Assembly (NCBI GenBank): GCA_022497155.1
Contig: MU385738.1
Span: 186,001-250,000, forward strand
Length of the DNA: 64,000 bases
Direction of reading: 5' to 3'
Origin: Whalleya microplaca
Taxonomy: Eukaryota; Ascomycota; Sordariomycetes; Xylariales; Xylariaceae
Both the position numbers and the translations under genes were made by a program. Positions 12,171 to 25,291 of the stretch are shown one piece after another (the first letter of the stretch is position 1; each line of letters opens with the position of its first letter). The notes under the pieces were generated by a model, which saw only the letters and a list, made by a program, of their open reading frames with translations, was not told where the DNA came from and searched no databases.

Positions 12171-13887
12171 CACTTGATTAACTAATACTCACTTATTATT
12201 GTCTTTTATACTAACAAAAATGTTTTTTATAAAGTATTGAAATAATATCGACCTAGTTAGATACACTAGTTATTAAAGTATATTAAAGTCTTTTAAGCAC
12301 CATCATGCATATTATTAGGGACGATAATCACTAGTAGGGTCTGTAGTGAATGTATGTTAGCAAGGACAAGATTTTAGCGAAGTATGACTTCCGTCTTTCA
12401 AGTAATGAAGACAGGGCATCATAGAGCTATGTTACCGTTTTATCACCAGTGGTATATAAGAACGGGTGTACGAAATCAATTAATGTATCCATCCAGACAG
12501 AAGTAACATAAATAGAATCATGTAGATTTCAGATAGTGTCAATATACATTAATTTCAAACATATCATCTTGTACAACAATATCGAATAAACTACGCAATG
12601 GCTGTCAAATCTATTTAAGTTTGCACTTATTCATTACCTCAGACGATAAAAAATAAGTAGCCAGAAAAGAATCAGTTCCATCGTCGATTCTTCCCTACTT
12701 CTCATCACTAACGCAATTACTACTTATTGTCACTAAAGGTCCTTGAGGCGGATACCACTATACAGTCCTCTACGAGCAGGTAGTAGAAGAAGACATATAG
12801 TACATAAAAGCGAATGCTACAGACTACGGCGCAAATAGCAATGTCGAACTATGACGGCATCGAGGCGAAAACGAGAAATCGACAGGACTGCTTTGCAGAA
12901 AAGGGCAGGGTTTCCATTCATTCAAGCGGTGTCAATCTTTTAAATTGTGACTTGAATTGATTATTCGCCCACCAAACTGCTCTCTGCAGTTACCCCTGAA
13001 CCCACTGAAAGAATATTCTCGCCGGAAACTGGCCTGACACAGCAAAACTTATCAAAGATATAGGATGAATACCCGTTGATTGTTGTAAAGTCTAAGTCTA
13101 AGTGTATCTAGAGCATCTAGGAGATGTACACTATTATAGTACAGCATGTGGGTCGCCCAACCTCCTATATTCTAACAAAACTGTGAAATGAGGCTCGCAG
13201 ACGTGATAGTGGTCAGCTCTCAATAAAAGTGGTAGCTAAAACCCACCAGGAAGTTGTCACCATATATGGCCGATATAAAGAAAAATAAACTTGAAGAGGC
13301 ATGATAATAATCAAGTCAATTCTAGCCATAAACCTTGGCTTGACTCAGTTGGGAGAAAACACAATTGACTCAATTCACGATAAGTCAATCTACAAATTGA
13401 ATTGATAGGAGCCCCTGGTTCAGAAGGGATATTTCCATTTAGCATAGCCTAATCCTTCATATGCTAGTATGGGGCGGTATCTAGTGATGAAAAGCATTGC
13501 ACTACCATTGTTATGATATCTCAGAGACCACTATAATTTGTGTTAACATGCGACAAAGTCATGAGGAGTATAGTGACTTGATTAGTCTACTGCAGGGTGA
13601 AGCTATAGGTGGGTGGCAGAGCCCCTTATATATACATGTATAGACGACCGGTCATACGTAGGCCCGTACCATTCGCAGCCCTATAGGGCATATCTGGACA
13701 ATTTGGCCGAGAAATTGGAGTCATATTAACCGTACGATTCTGGCTCAAGTGCTTTGGAGGTGTAGACTCACCGCTGGGATCTATGTTTAGTAAAGAGACT
13801 CATTTTGAATATACATTTCTTCTGCCTTCTGAAAGTATCAATGTGAATCCAGTTCACGTACGTTAACCACCGTCAATACACTTTCTG

Positions 13888-14050
13888 TCATGATAGGGGT
13901 AATGACACTAGAGCCCCTTTTCTTATGCAGCTCGGGAAAACAAACCTTACGAACAACTCGAAAAGGTCACTCATATAATACAACTACCCGTCCAAGTTGA
14001 CAAGCTATTTGAGGTCACGGCAGCACCCAAATGATAATTACACATTCGTA
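13888..14050 (+). repeat. Dispersed repeat, copy C1
   Basis: It shares ATAGGGGTAAT near its start, and GACAAGCT, TCACGGCAGCACCCAAATGA and ATTAC near its end, in the same order with 16875-17070. The identity is interrupted, consistent with an old duplicated element. Confidence 0.45.
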
Positions 14051-16874
14051 AATTGCAATATCTTTGATCAAAAGTTACTTATTGTTTTGTGACACTCACA
14101 CCCAAAGTCTTTAAATTCTTCGCATGCTGCAGTCTAACCCCGGATGCATCGCAAGGGGAAATATGCAATCTGGTATTGGTCACCTGCTTGGTGGCTGTTA
14201 GTGATAGCATGCGGAGTTAGATTTGGCTTTATCTTCCCATATTCTGGGACGGCTCAGGTCCGAACTGAAATGGGGGTTAATTACTGACATAACCAGAGTG
14301 CATATGTGATCGTAACAACCAATCAACTACAGATGCACCTTAGCCTTACCTATATCTGATGATAATCTTCCCTTCTTCAGGATCAGAAATCAAGGTGAAT
14401 CAATTATTTTCAAGAGTCAGATTAGACTACATAAATGAGGTGTGTCAAAACTAGCACTCTCGCATAGGAAGCAACTGCTTCCTACCTTGTATAGAATATT
14501 TTTCATTAATGAGACCGAATAAGGATTCAGTTACTATGGATTAGCGGGATGATTCCAGGCGCTCAGGTGCAGCCATTAACCCCGTAGTGTCGTACTATAA
14601 AAGCCAGTCTACCGGTGTTTCTCAAGCTTAGAGGGGTCAGATCATATTGGAAATCCTCATGTCCCTAATCCAATATGTAGATTTTATATTGCTAAGGTTT
14701 TAGAGGGTAGACACCCTTAATGGAGGGTAGTATTCTTTTAATGCTTAAAGAAGACCACGTTGAAACGGTCGAGTTAATGTTCTATTCAATCAGACACTTC
14801 TACTTACCTTGCACCGATATGTATCTTTCTTAGCTAGATTGTATGTGACTACCGGTTTCATTTGACGATGTATGTACTCCAAAAATAACTTAAATTGTTC
14901 AACTTAGCCAAGCCTGCAGACGAAAAATTGATTGTTCCACCACCTACTCCCCCTCAATCCGTTCCACAAGCCCGATATCGTACGATGTCTCAAAAAAAAG
15001 TTGGTCCATAACACCATCACATATCTACAATAACCAACTTCACATCGATCAGTCCAGGTTACATACTTGTCATTTTGATGGAGTGGCGCTTTCTCTAGAT
15101 ATTACGTTGCAGCTGCCTAGGTTAACAGGCGTCTATTAACCCATACACCTAGCTCGTCAGCGGAATATTGATACCGCCTACGCGTCAGACTGTCTCAGCC
15201 TTTCAGCAGCGACGGACGCATAGGCGGACATCATGCCATATCACGATGCCCATAACGCTGCAGCTCTCTTAGCGCCCGCAGTCATTTGACTGAGAATCAG
15301 CAAGGCTGAGGCGATATTGACACCATGGGAGAGTCCTTTTGCTTAGCGGGACGCAGGTCAGCGCCGTGGCAGATTCCCATTACGCCAGTCAATTCCAGTC
15401 TGCTCCTACTTCGAGGTGCTGTGGCTGCTGGTTGTGCTGGTCTTAGTTCCACAATAAAAGAGCCACTGAAGAGATTCACATCGAGCATAGGCTCCGATTT
15501 GAGCTGGCAGGATCGTTATGATGATCAGCCCTCAAGAGTCAAAGTGGTCAGTCGTCGGATGGATCGAAAAACTGGCTCTTAGCGTCGGAAACGAATAGTT
15601 CATGCTTCCTCAACGACATCGGGCACGATTACCAGCGGCTAACGGCGGGAGGTCAATGTGCCTAGCGTGCTATATCCGAAGCGATGTATAAATCCGAAGC
15701 GAGAGGCTCCCGTATGGAGCGGCTGGTTCGAGGTCCGCCCATCACTAGGGTGATCCACGGCTTCGTCATGAGAGTGACGCATATGATAGCGGTAAAAATA
15801 TAACAGACACTAGAATAGGGACTGCAAGGATTCATCAAGTCCAGTGCTTTTAGCAGGGTTTTATCCATAGAGAACTATGATATATGAAAGGCTACGAACA
15901 GACACCATGAGGCTGATAGACACTAGAAATAACCAAAATATAAGTCCATGTAATGTAATTTAAAGCGCCCAAAGCATGTTGATAGTTTCACTGTATCTGT
16001 TGATCAACTTGAAGATAAGAGGGGGCGATATATTTATTGGTTTCCTAGAGACTGAGGAGGCTTAGTCAACAGGCATGTGTATATCGTGCTGTATAACATA
16101 TTTGAAAAGTGCTTGAGCCTGGGATTCAACGCTACAGGCCCTCAATATATTGGTTCCATCAAGTTCCCCTTAATATAGCTTGTCATAGCGGGCGAGGCTT
16201 CTTTATCTATTTTCCTAGAGAAAGATCAAAATGCTCACGAGCCCAGACAACATATGATAGTTAATACCGTAGTCAATTACGTCAGAATGGATAAGTATCA
16301 TTTAGGATAATTGGGAGTTAGACCTCACTTTTTGTCAACTCGTAATGGTGGCTAGGAAATGTGAATCAAGGTCTCCAGGAAAAGTAATGGTAGTACATGT
16401 TCGACGCTAGATGTTTCCTTAATAATTACCATAAAACATAAGGGGTCAAGTGTGCAAAGGGGTCTTTGAGATGTATTTTCCTTACTCTCAGTAATAATGA
16501 GGTACTCAATAAGTAAAGCTCATTGACTTAGCGAGGATGAACTGATTATCATGCTGTAAAATTTATCGTCATTTTTTCACCATCCAGATGTCGTTAAAAT
16601 GTACTCCTCCCACATATACACATATTCATGATCAAGGGCACCTGTTTGTGGAGCTATCGCAATTGGTGACAGTGCTGACTAACTTACCTCTTACATATCA
16701 TGGTGGTGATACAGCAACTTGAGACATATAGAACCTACTATAATAAGCCGAAGCCATTTCTACGGAGATTTGTACTGTTGTAAATGAGGTGTGTGTGCGC
16801 GCATGTGTGGGGGAAGAAAGACACCGAGAGAGCGCTCTAAAGGTTGGAGACCTTGTGTAAATTAACATATTCTG

Positions 16875-17070
16875 TGGCATAATAGGGGTAATAATTCAGA
16901 CCTCGTTCCTAAAGAACGTTGGGGAAGTACTTCGCCCGAGAGCTTGGTAGTCAAGTGGTATCTTCCCACTAAATATAGGAAGCTAACGTAGAAGAATACC
17001 ACTTTCAATTCATTAGAGACAAGCTCGTAGTAATCACGGCAGCACCCAAATGACGATTACGCACACAATA
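16875..17070 (+). repeat. Dispersed repeat, copy C2
   Basis: This is the partner of 13888-14050, with the same block order and the shared 20-mer TCACGGCAGCACCCAAATGA at about 17034-17053. No ends or target duplications were resolved. Confidence 0.45.
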
Positions 17071-17655
17071 AGTGTAGTAATACCCCTAGCATAGGATTAT
17101 ATACTTAGTAAGTTAATGCAAGATAGACGCAACATGATTTCAAAGAATTGACCATGATCTTTGCAACCCAAATCGATAGTTGAAAGTATTCAGTTTGAAA
17201 AACTACTTAATACTTCGAGACATTAGCTCTCAAATAGCTAAGTCAAATACTAACTCAATGCAGTACGGTTACACAACAAAGAGCTAAAAAAAAAAGAAAC
17301 AAACTTTATTCGCTGGTTATCATCATCTATGAGTTGCACAGGAAATTCATAGTTTATACTCGTTCCATTTTCAACTCTGTAGAGTCAAACGCAACGCAAT
17401 TTTCGTCATGGGTGCAGGTAAAGAACCTTGGAAGTAAACCAATTACGATTTTGATTACTTGAGATACATAGTAGATAGGCTATTATTACTACAAATCAAA
17501 AAAGTTCAGATCCAAACGAATGGGAGTCCTTCGCAGCTATATCCTTGCGATACATCCAACAACCTCCGCCAGATTCAGCCTTGATGTTCAGCAATCTGAA
17601 AGGAGCGGCAGATCCTGTGCTGAAAAACTATCCTTCCCCGGATAGGCTTGTGTTA

Positions 17656-18164
17656 TCATGGGCTAACGCCAATAGGGGTGTCGCAGAGGACACCCTGGCC
17701 AAGCTGCGTAATTCGTCAGTTTTGTGAACTCATAATATAGTTTTCTATAACACTCACAACAGGTAGTACACAGCAGCGAGCACGCTGTCCGAGCGCAGCG
17801 CAGGTTGCCGAGAAGTCAGAGCCACTGGTAGGAGCTTTCGGAACTAAAAGTAGCTCATGTCAGCACGACTATATCTATGTTTACCTTACAAAGGAAGCTC
17901 ACCGGTTGCGCAGTCGAGGTCAGCAACTCCAAGGACATCGGTAGCACAGCACTCAGCAGAGCTATACAAGGTGGAGGTGCAAGCGTCATATGGGGCAGGA
18001 GTGCCACCACCACTGCCACTACCGCTGCCGCTGCCGCTGCCACCACTACCGCTGCCACTACCACCACCACCACCACCACATGTGCCGCAGTCCTCGTTGC
18101 GCTTAACAGGATTGGCTATGACGGCAGTAGCCATGAAAGTGATCAAAAGTGTAGAGAACTGCAT
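17656..18164 (-). CDS. Class II hydrophobin with an extra CxxC and a long Gly/Ser linker
   Basis: Exons (minus) 18164-17903, 17843-17758 and 17703-17656 give 131 residues. Intron 1 (GTGAGC donor, CTGAC branch, TTTTAG) and intron 2 (GTGAGT...ACGCAG) restore the class II pattern: DAC, ECCATDVLGVADLDC, TCAALGQRARCC and VLCD, i.e. eight cysteines spaced as C, CC, C, C, CC, C. Residues 1-17 are a signal peptide (MQFSTLLITFMATAVIA), followed by a Kex2-like VKR. The mature chain then starts NEDCGTC and runs into about 25 residues of only Gly and Ser before the hydrophobin fold. Known role: a secreted amphipathic protein that coats aerial hyphae or spores. The linker and extra cysteine pair are unusual. 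A start further upstream (MPIYRPSG) would spoil the signal peptide and is unlikely. Confidence 0.92.
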
Positions 18165-18299
18165 TTTGATGATAGGCGGGTTTGGTTTGATACCTGAAGG
18201 TCGGTAAATTGGCAAAGAACAGAAGTGAAAGACTGGAGATGCGAAGGTCGGTGCGGATGCTACTAAGAATATTTCATCAGAAGGCGGATGAAGCTTGAC

Positions 18300-18305
18300 T
18301 TTATA
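18300..18305 (-). promoter_or_regulatory. TATA-like box of the hydrophobin gene
   Basis: TATAAA is read on the minus strand about 136 bp upstream of the hydrophobin ATG. This distance fits a TATA box with a leader of roughly 100 bases. It was assigned by motif and position only. Confidence 0.4.
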
Positions 18306-20629
18306 CTCAAGAAATGTCCTGCACCTCGTCCGCGTGCGGACTGTTTGGTGGACTATCTAAACCACTAGGCAAGCATCGACTCTCGGTCCAAGACAGTGAT
18401 ACTACGATCCATTGTGGCGTTCACGAGCATTTGCCCCTATCATGGCCTGGTATTCTGTCATTTAATATAGTAAAGACCAAGCTGCCAAGCTTAGGGACGG
18501 AAAGTTTTCCGATCCTAGACTTATTCTCGGGATCCTTGAAGTTGACAACTAAAATTTCAGACACAAGGAGGTGGCCCATCAGAAGTCTGACTAGATGCTA
18601 AAGAAGGCAAACGATCGGCACATGAGCTTGACTAACCTCAGCTATCTTGAGGATCTTGAGCGGCTGACAGCAGAATGCCAATCAGCGGTTACCAAGGAAA
18701 TAAGTAGGCTATGCAGCCAGCCGTCTGAGACAGATATTGGACGACAGAATATGCGTATTAATGACGTCTGAGGCTTCTTTATCCGCTCCATTGGCTACTA
18801 CTCCAACATATACGAAGAGGAACTAGGCTGCCAAGGGCATGGGCAGCTAGTTCAAGTTGTCGACACAATATATCTCCATGCATTGTCAGCAGGTTTTGCT
18901 AACCCATGCAGTACTTGCAGTCCCCGCAGCCTTGTTGCTGTCATCTTATTAGCATCAGCTTTGACCCGCATGGCTTGAGCCGCATCTTCCGATTTGATGA
19001 CTAGTGCAACATGCCGCCGCCCCTTTACTCGGTTTGGCAACTTACACTGCAGGACGCTGTGTAGAAAGCTTGGCATCTGTAGAGCTATAAGCCAGATGAG
19101 ACCTTGATGCAGGATCCCCGATCCTGTGCCTGAGTGAATCTGACAGACACAGCTGAATTGGCGTGCAGTAACAACGATCTTACAACCCAGAGGTAGAATA
19201 GACAAGCTAGGGGGCCGCACTGCATGAGAATAGAACAGAGACAAAAATAGTCTAGCAAGTAGAAGGTCAAATTCACTATACTTTCACTATATTGTTTCTT
19301 CATATGGTTATAGACCGCAATAAATCGAGGCATCTTGTCGCTAACATCTTAACAACTGTGTAGGGCTCTGTCAATGTAACCGAACCGGTCAGACCCAATT
19401 GTGCTTGTATGCCTGACCCCGCGATATCGCTACCAAGAATAATGTTCATCTGGGTGCTTATAGCAGCACGATATTAATGTGAATCCGTAGATACGACGAT
19501 GACCTGTCGGGGCTCGGAGTACTCGCCGCCCGGGGACTGCTACTACGTAGACTATAGTACAACATATGCACATCATTAGACATACATAATACTACGTTAT
19601 ATACCCTAGTCATTCCTCCCACGAATGACCCCCTTATGCGGTTGGGAGTCACCTACCTTATTAGCGATTTATGAAGCTGAATGTACACTAGCTCTCTAGG
19701 ACAGATCGTCAAAATCAGATGAAATCTAACAAACTGTAGAAATATAGTCACTTCCCTCTGAATGATCATTTGATACTACTACATTGGGAGTATTTCAATC
19801 TAGTGAACTTCAACACCAATGAAATAGTATAATTCAGAAAAACCACAAGGAAGGTTAGACTATGTTCTCCAGCTCAAGCTATCAAGCTATTGCACCTTTT
19901 CAACCGCGCCCTCTTGTATCAATGTACATAAGGTATATATTTATCTATCTTTCAATAGCTTTCGAACAACGTTAAGAACCTGTTATAAGTGGCTGTAATC
20001 ACCGCATAAGCAGTAGTTAGATTAGGTAGTCACTTGCAGGAGGTGCATTAGTAACACAAATAATAATTACCATAAGCCAACTACTTAACAAAAAAGAAAG
20101 TATAGCGAATCACATGATATAATTATTTCTAGACTTAGGCAGGGTACCACATTACCTAAGATCAAACTAACAACGTATATTACCATTTCAACAGACTATG
20201 ACTTTAACATTCGTAACCTCAATCAGTATTTTTAATATATATTGCTAGTATCGCAGTAGCGCCACGGTCTTCCTGACGTGTTAACATAACTACTATACAA
20301 CTTTAATAATATAGTGAAAATGTTGTAATACAAGTAAGCTTTTGCAACAAGGTCGTTCGGAAGACGTGGGCAGTGTATTATGAGGTCACCTTGAATGGTG
20401 GAAAGCGCAAAGTCCCCAAGTCCTGAATAAGGCGGTATTCAACCTGACTGGCTCGCCTTGTAGCGGTGGCGCAATAGGCGAGATTAAATCATCCATATAC
20501 TTGGATGATATCCTAGTACATATGCTCTAAATGACGAGTGTGCTGCGACTCGCAGATGAAGGGGTGGCCGCTATCTCTGCGGCCGTGTTCAGCCACCACA
20601 CCGTTGTCGATGCTTTGCAGATATACTGG
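18306..20629. other. Gene-free stretch between hydrophobin and MFS genes
   Basis: A plus-strand frame from 18622 (MSLTNLSYLEDLERLTAECQ) runs about 48 codons to a TGA and stays open for another 60 or so after it, which may be a stop-interrupted gene relic. Otherwise only short ORFs are seen (for example 18314-18601 plus, 18852-19244 minus), none recognised. The part from 19,650 to 20,350 is strongly AT-rich. Confidence 0.4.
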
Positions 20630-22561
20630 CTAGTGTGTCACAACCTCCCGCACGCTCCGAAAGTGCAATTTGGCCAGCCAAGTTTGTGACATGAGTTTCC
20701 TGATCTCCTTTCCCCAGATCATGAAGACTACGAGAAGCAGATTGTTGGCCAATAATACGCCACCGAAGATTCCGGACATGACTACTGCATACCCGCTCTG
20801 CATCACCCATGTCAGCAATTCCAGGCCGAACCCAAAGCTGATGGCCTGCTTCCCAATGTTCATCGCAATCAACATCTCAGAGGTGTTAGCGTGGTACGAG
20901 TCCACGGCATATGCAAGCGTAAAGGAGAAATAGAAGTAGGCCGCCCAATACGACATCCCGCCGCCGATGAAGAAGCACACCCAATGCAAGCCTCGTTCTG
21001 CCGTAAAGCCGTAGAGGACAATCCCTGCCGGCCCTATCAACATCGCAGGTAACATGACCCCCAAGCGCATCTCAGCTTCGCGCAGCCCGTTGTTACGTTT
21101 CGTCAAGTACGCGGCAAGCCGGTCAGAGGAGGACGTGAAAGGCACGGCTAGACCATATCCGATAACCGCCGCTATCGCGAAGAGGCCTGAGTTGGTCTAA
21201 TGCATGTTAATAATAGTATACGTAACTACTATGCGGGCGAACTTACCACTGGCCAATTGTATGGCGGCGCCACGATCAAGATGGGGAACGTGTAAGAATA
21301 AGCCAGAGCCAATAGACCAATATTGATTCCAAACGTAGCAATGACCCAAAGTGATTGGGGTACCAAGAAGTATGTAAATGAACGGATCATCATGGTAAAG
21401 AATGGAACGTCCGGATCGAATCTTCCCCGTAGGCTTAACGTCTGGATGAAAGTCTTACGAGCAGGCGTCATGGGATTGGTTTGGGGAGCTTGTTCCAGTT
21501 CATCTGCGCTAGCTTTTTCCATATCACTTGATGGCGTCGAAGGGTCCGCGACGGCTTTTCGATCATACGACGTTTCTTCGACGAAGAAGAAGGCTAACAC
21601 TAGGAGCGCCATGCCGAAGGCGAACTCGACGTAGAAGAACAGTCTCCAACCGTGCCCCCCTTGCAGCATATATCCTGCTGGCAGAGATGCGACGGTACCG
21701 AGGCAAAGGCAAACTGATTGGAGTTAGAAAGCTGTCAGGTAAAATTTGTACAAGGGAGGAAAAGTTACCTGTATAATATCCGATACGCTTGCCACGCTCA
21801 TGCAAGAAGAAAATGTCATTTACGAGCTGCACAGGCAGGGCTTCACAGACGCATGATCCGAAGGCATGTATGACACGAGTGGCCATCAGCCCACCAAAGG
21901 TCGTGCATTGAGATGCTCCTATCAGCCCCGCAACGAACTATATCCCGTCAATGATTTTGTTTGGAGCATTGTCTTAGGGGTCATCTTACTAGAACGAGAG
22001 ACAACAACATTACTGGCCTGCGGCCAATTTTCAAGTACAGGGGTACGAGAATCAAAGAGCCTACGTGCGCATCAGTATACCGCTTTTACGCCCTCATACT
22101 GTCGCTTATGCCTACCGAATCCAAAGGCAAGATTGGGATACGAAATGAGCTCTGAGGCTTTTGTCCGGGGTACCCCAAATTCCTCAGACCAGATACCTAT
22201 GTACGGCGAGGGACCGATGATTGCTGCGTTCGCCAGGAACGAGTAGAATGAACAGATAATAAGGATCATGGTTTTCTTGAAATTAGACCACTGTCATTAT
22301 ATCAGTATTTGATCGTCATCACTCTACGCCATATGTCGAACCTGGAGAGGGTCATTTGGGTCATCAGCAGGGACCGGGAACAGTGCCTGGCCGTATCCAG
22401 TGTCGTCGCCCTCTAGTCGCCACGAGATTCAAGTCAGTTCAGGGGCCTCGTAGTTTCTCTCCTGAAAACGTACCGGCGGGCTTGAGATAGACCGTCCCAG
22501 GGAGGTTCTCTTCATGTGCATGGCTGTGAACCAGATGATGGTTATTGTCTCCTGAAGGCAT
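20630..22561 (-). CDS. MFS transporter, DHA1 drug:H+ antiporter-like family
   Basis: Seven exons (minus): 22561-22474, 22412-22342, 22290-22116, 22060-21990, 21937-21769, 21713-21247 and 21196-20630, total 535 residues, all phases consistent. The N-terminus MPSGDNNHHLVHSHAHEENL leads to GTVYLKPA and DPNDPLQWSNFKK, the usual cytoplasmic lead-in of fungal DHA1 carriers. Twelve hydrophobic segments follow; the TM2-3 loop reads LKIGRRPVML, and a central Glu/Ser-rich loop (VADPSTPSSDMEKAS) separates the halves. SSDRLAAYLTKRNNG precedes TM9. By family it exports small molecules at the plasma membrane or vacuole; the substrate cannot be inferred. No biosynthetic genes are adjacent. The CAG|GTTCGA donor of intron 2 is weak but required by frame. 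Confidence 0.88.
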
Positions 22562-22796
22562 CGCGAATGCTCTCTACCGGGCTCAGCCGGTGCGTAAGAG
22601 ATCCGAATAGGGGGAAGGAAGAGGTTGAGATCTGAGGCGACAAGGCAACAGTCAAGTAGTATCAGGGTGTTCACGTTTCTACAATCCTCGAATCGTATTC
22701 GTCAGTGCTTATTGCTTTAGATTTCGTGCTCACATCGGTTAGATTCGTAATGCTCAGCTCCAAAATGCGGGGGGACGATCCATATCGTGGGGAGAG

Positions 22797-22822
22797 TCTG
22801 GGGTTGCAATTATAACCCCAGA
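22797..22822. promoter_or_regulatory. Perfect 9-bp inverted repeat upstream of the MFS gene
   Basis: TCTGGGGTT and AACCCCAGA are perfect inverted copies separated by 8 bp, 236 bp upstream of the MFS start codon. The symmetry and spacing suit a dimeric regulator site. No factor is assigned. Confidence 0.35.
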
Positions 22823-25291
22823 TGGGGGGTAACATATGGGGCCGGGTGGTGCGGAGGCTAGATCGAGCCCCGGCTAGAACTTATCGGCAATTTTATTAAT
22901 GGCGACATCAAGGAAGTGATGGCCAAGCTTTTCCATGTATCAGGATTGACTAGCTGAAGAAATAGAACTATTACTAGGATAATATGGACGTTGAGCGTTC
23001 TAATCCCGATAGAGGGACTGTTCCCATCGACTCAGCCACGGTTGAAGGATAGCCTAGGTATCATAATCAATACTTGGGTAAGAACTTTGTAACGACCATT
23101 ACATCATATGAGAATGACGCTCGGCAGTGCTTTTGATGGAAAAATGCTTTGTAATGCCTGTATTATCTTGGATGTGTAGAAGTCTTTATAGGTCGCTCCT
23201 TTACAGTCAATAGTCTAATTGTGTTCTGTAATGTCATTCGACTTCCTTCTCATTGGACGGCCAGGGCCATACAAATGGAACCTAGAAAAACACCGCTAAG
23301 ACAAGGGTCTGAATGAAACAACGGAGGGCTTCTCAAATTGCCTTGTGAAATTGCAATGTTGACCTAGTGTAACTAATCATACTATTTCAAACCTCGTGGG
23401 TAGACTATCGATCTTATGGTTCTCATGTCCAATACCGAATAAGCATACCACCACATCAACATACCAATATGGAGGAATTGACTCTCCACAACGTAACCCG
23501 ATGTCTACACTTTAAGGACTTCGATGAGTCAGTCGTATGAGTCTTAGATGATATCCATGCTAAAACAGGTTGAAGAACTTAATTGCAATGGTCCCATGAA
23601 TAATTATGTTGTTAAGCTATCAACTTTACGAAGACAGCACTGACACCAAGGATGAGGTTTGAGTTTTCACACCTATATTCAACAATATCCACGTACCCAG
23701 AGCCGTACAATCATAGATATATTTGTGACCATTGCGAGAATAACCATAGTGGTACATATTAACTCATATGGTGTTGACAACCACAGTCCCTTAATATGCA
23801 TATAGGATGGCCATGCTAATTTTCAACATGAAGAAGACAGGAATACAAGAGGCATGAGAAATACGAGATCTCTCCAATTCTAGACGGATCAGTCCCTTTA
23901 AAGACATGCAATGTCATGACTAAGCTAATCGAATCACCTGCCACACTTATCATGAGCTAATAAGCGTTGTTGATGAGCACATGTGCTCCTCTGTTATTAG
24001 AAGCCTAATTGATCAAGTGATCAAGTCAATTTAGATCAAGTCAATTTAGGTACATTAGTTATTCCCGTTTCCGAATGCGTGTACGTCAAGATAGCAAAGC
24101 AATGCTGACATCTCAACCCCTCTGACCTGTGTGACGTGTACCGAGAAGGTCTTACACGTGCATGAATCTGCTACAATCATTTATATCTGAAACAAGATCC
24201 AGTCTATGCAAGCTGGGGCTCTGACACGTGGGTTCTCAGCTGTGTATAACCGGGAATCCAGCTGAACGGCTGACGTGCCAAAGTCGACCGCGGCCGATGT
24301 AAGCGCGTAGATGAATGACCGTGTTGCACCAAACTGATTGGGCTCATCTCCAGGGTCTACGTCCGTGAATTTCGTGCCGTCTACTTAGACGTAGTCACGT
24401 TTCCGATCGCCAACGACGCCGACGTCAGCCCGCTTTCGGCATAGTCCATTATGACGGATTAATCGTGTCGGGCGCCTACTGGGAACCCGCTGATGACATT
24501 TGATCCGGACGTGGCCAGCCCTTTATCGCGTTGCCTCTCGGGTTGAACCCATCGAGAAGCTACAGATGTGTTGGCAATGCGGGACTATGGTGTAATGAGT
24601 CTCGGGCTGCCCTGGCTGTTGGTCCCTTCGAGCACGTCCCACCATCAAGTCCCACAGAGACTTATCCGAAGGTAGCCTAGACAGAATCTGGCAAGGGAAG
24701 AAGACGAGCATTGCGAGATACTGCAGTTCGTCTAAGTTTAATGGTTAGCCAGATACCCGGGCAATGGAGAAACCAATAAGGCTAGGAGAGAGCTGAAGGA
24801 CCCATTCTGGTACGTGTCCACGCCATCTCCACTTACTTAGAATGGATCCTGGATCTCGCTACCTAAGCCGCAATCGTGTTGTTCCCTTTCCTGATCCGAG
24901 CTCATATACCAGGCGGTGAGGGGGCCAAGCATCCAGGGCATGAACCGGCCACTCGTCCACGGTGGGACGTTTTAATTATCACGACCAATGAAGGGCGGCC
25001 AAACGAAAGAGAGTTTAATTCCCAACCACGTTGCGGACTTACACCGTAACTTCGCAGCTGCCAGGGATGCGTTGAGCACGTACCCAAACCGCAATTTCTC
25101 AGCGTGATATCGATTGCCACGGGGACCAAAGTTAGGGAGCAGAGAAAACATGTATAAGAAGGCCATGAGCCTCCCCTCGCGTCGTCGTGGGTTTGGATGA
25201 ACCACAGGCTTTTTTTGCCTATCATAACAACAATTCCAACCAATAACCACCCACTTTTTTTCTAACCCACTTATTGTCAGCCGTCGTCAAG
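22823..25291. other. Gene-free stretch upstream of the small secreted peptide
   Basis: No recognisable coding sequence was found. There is a short direct repeat of GATCAAGTCAATTTA around 24,020-24,050. The last 200 bases before 25292 look like a promoter and leader: a CCAATAACC box near 25,239 and a pyrimidine-rich leader ending just before the ATG. Confidence 0.45.

Larger units (their letters stand above)
10255..17655. other. 7.4-kb gene desert with degraded repeats
   Basis: No ORF here resembles a protein I know. The stretch is AT-rich with many short, stop-ridden frames. It holds a palindromic repeat (11282-11448), a degraded MULE end (12105-12170), one copy each of two dispersed repeats (11624-11724; 13888-14050 with partner 16875-17070) and a small GC-rich island at about 15,160-15,650. 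An 85-codon ORF in that island (15325-15582) is unrecognised. The picture fits old, RIP-mutated transposon remains. Confidence 0.5.

Noticed and set aside
15160..15650. GC-rich island as a gene
   Set aside because: The 85-codon ORFs on both strands lack introns, domains or recognisable motifs; kept only as part of the desert description.
17545..17727. 60-codon plus-strand ORF
   Set aside because: It lies largely over exon 3 and intron 2 of the hydrophobin on the opposite strand.
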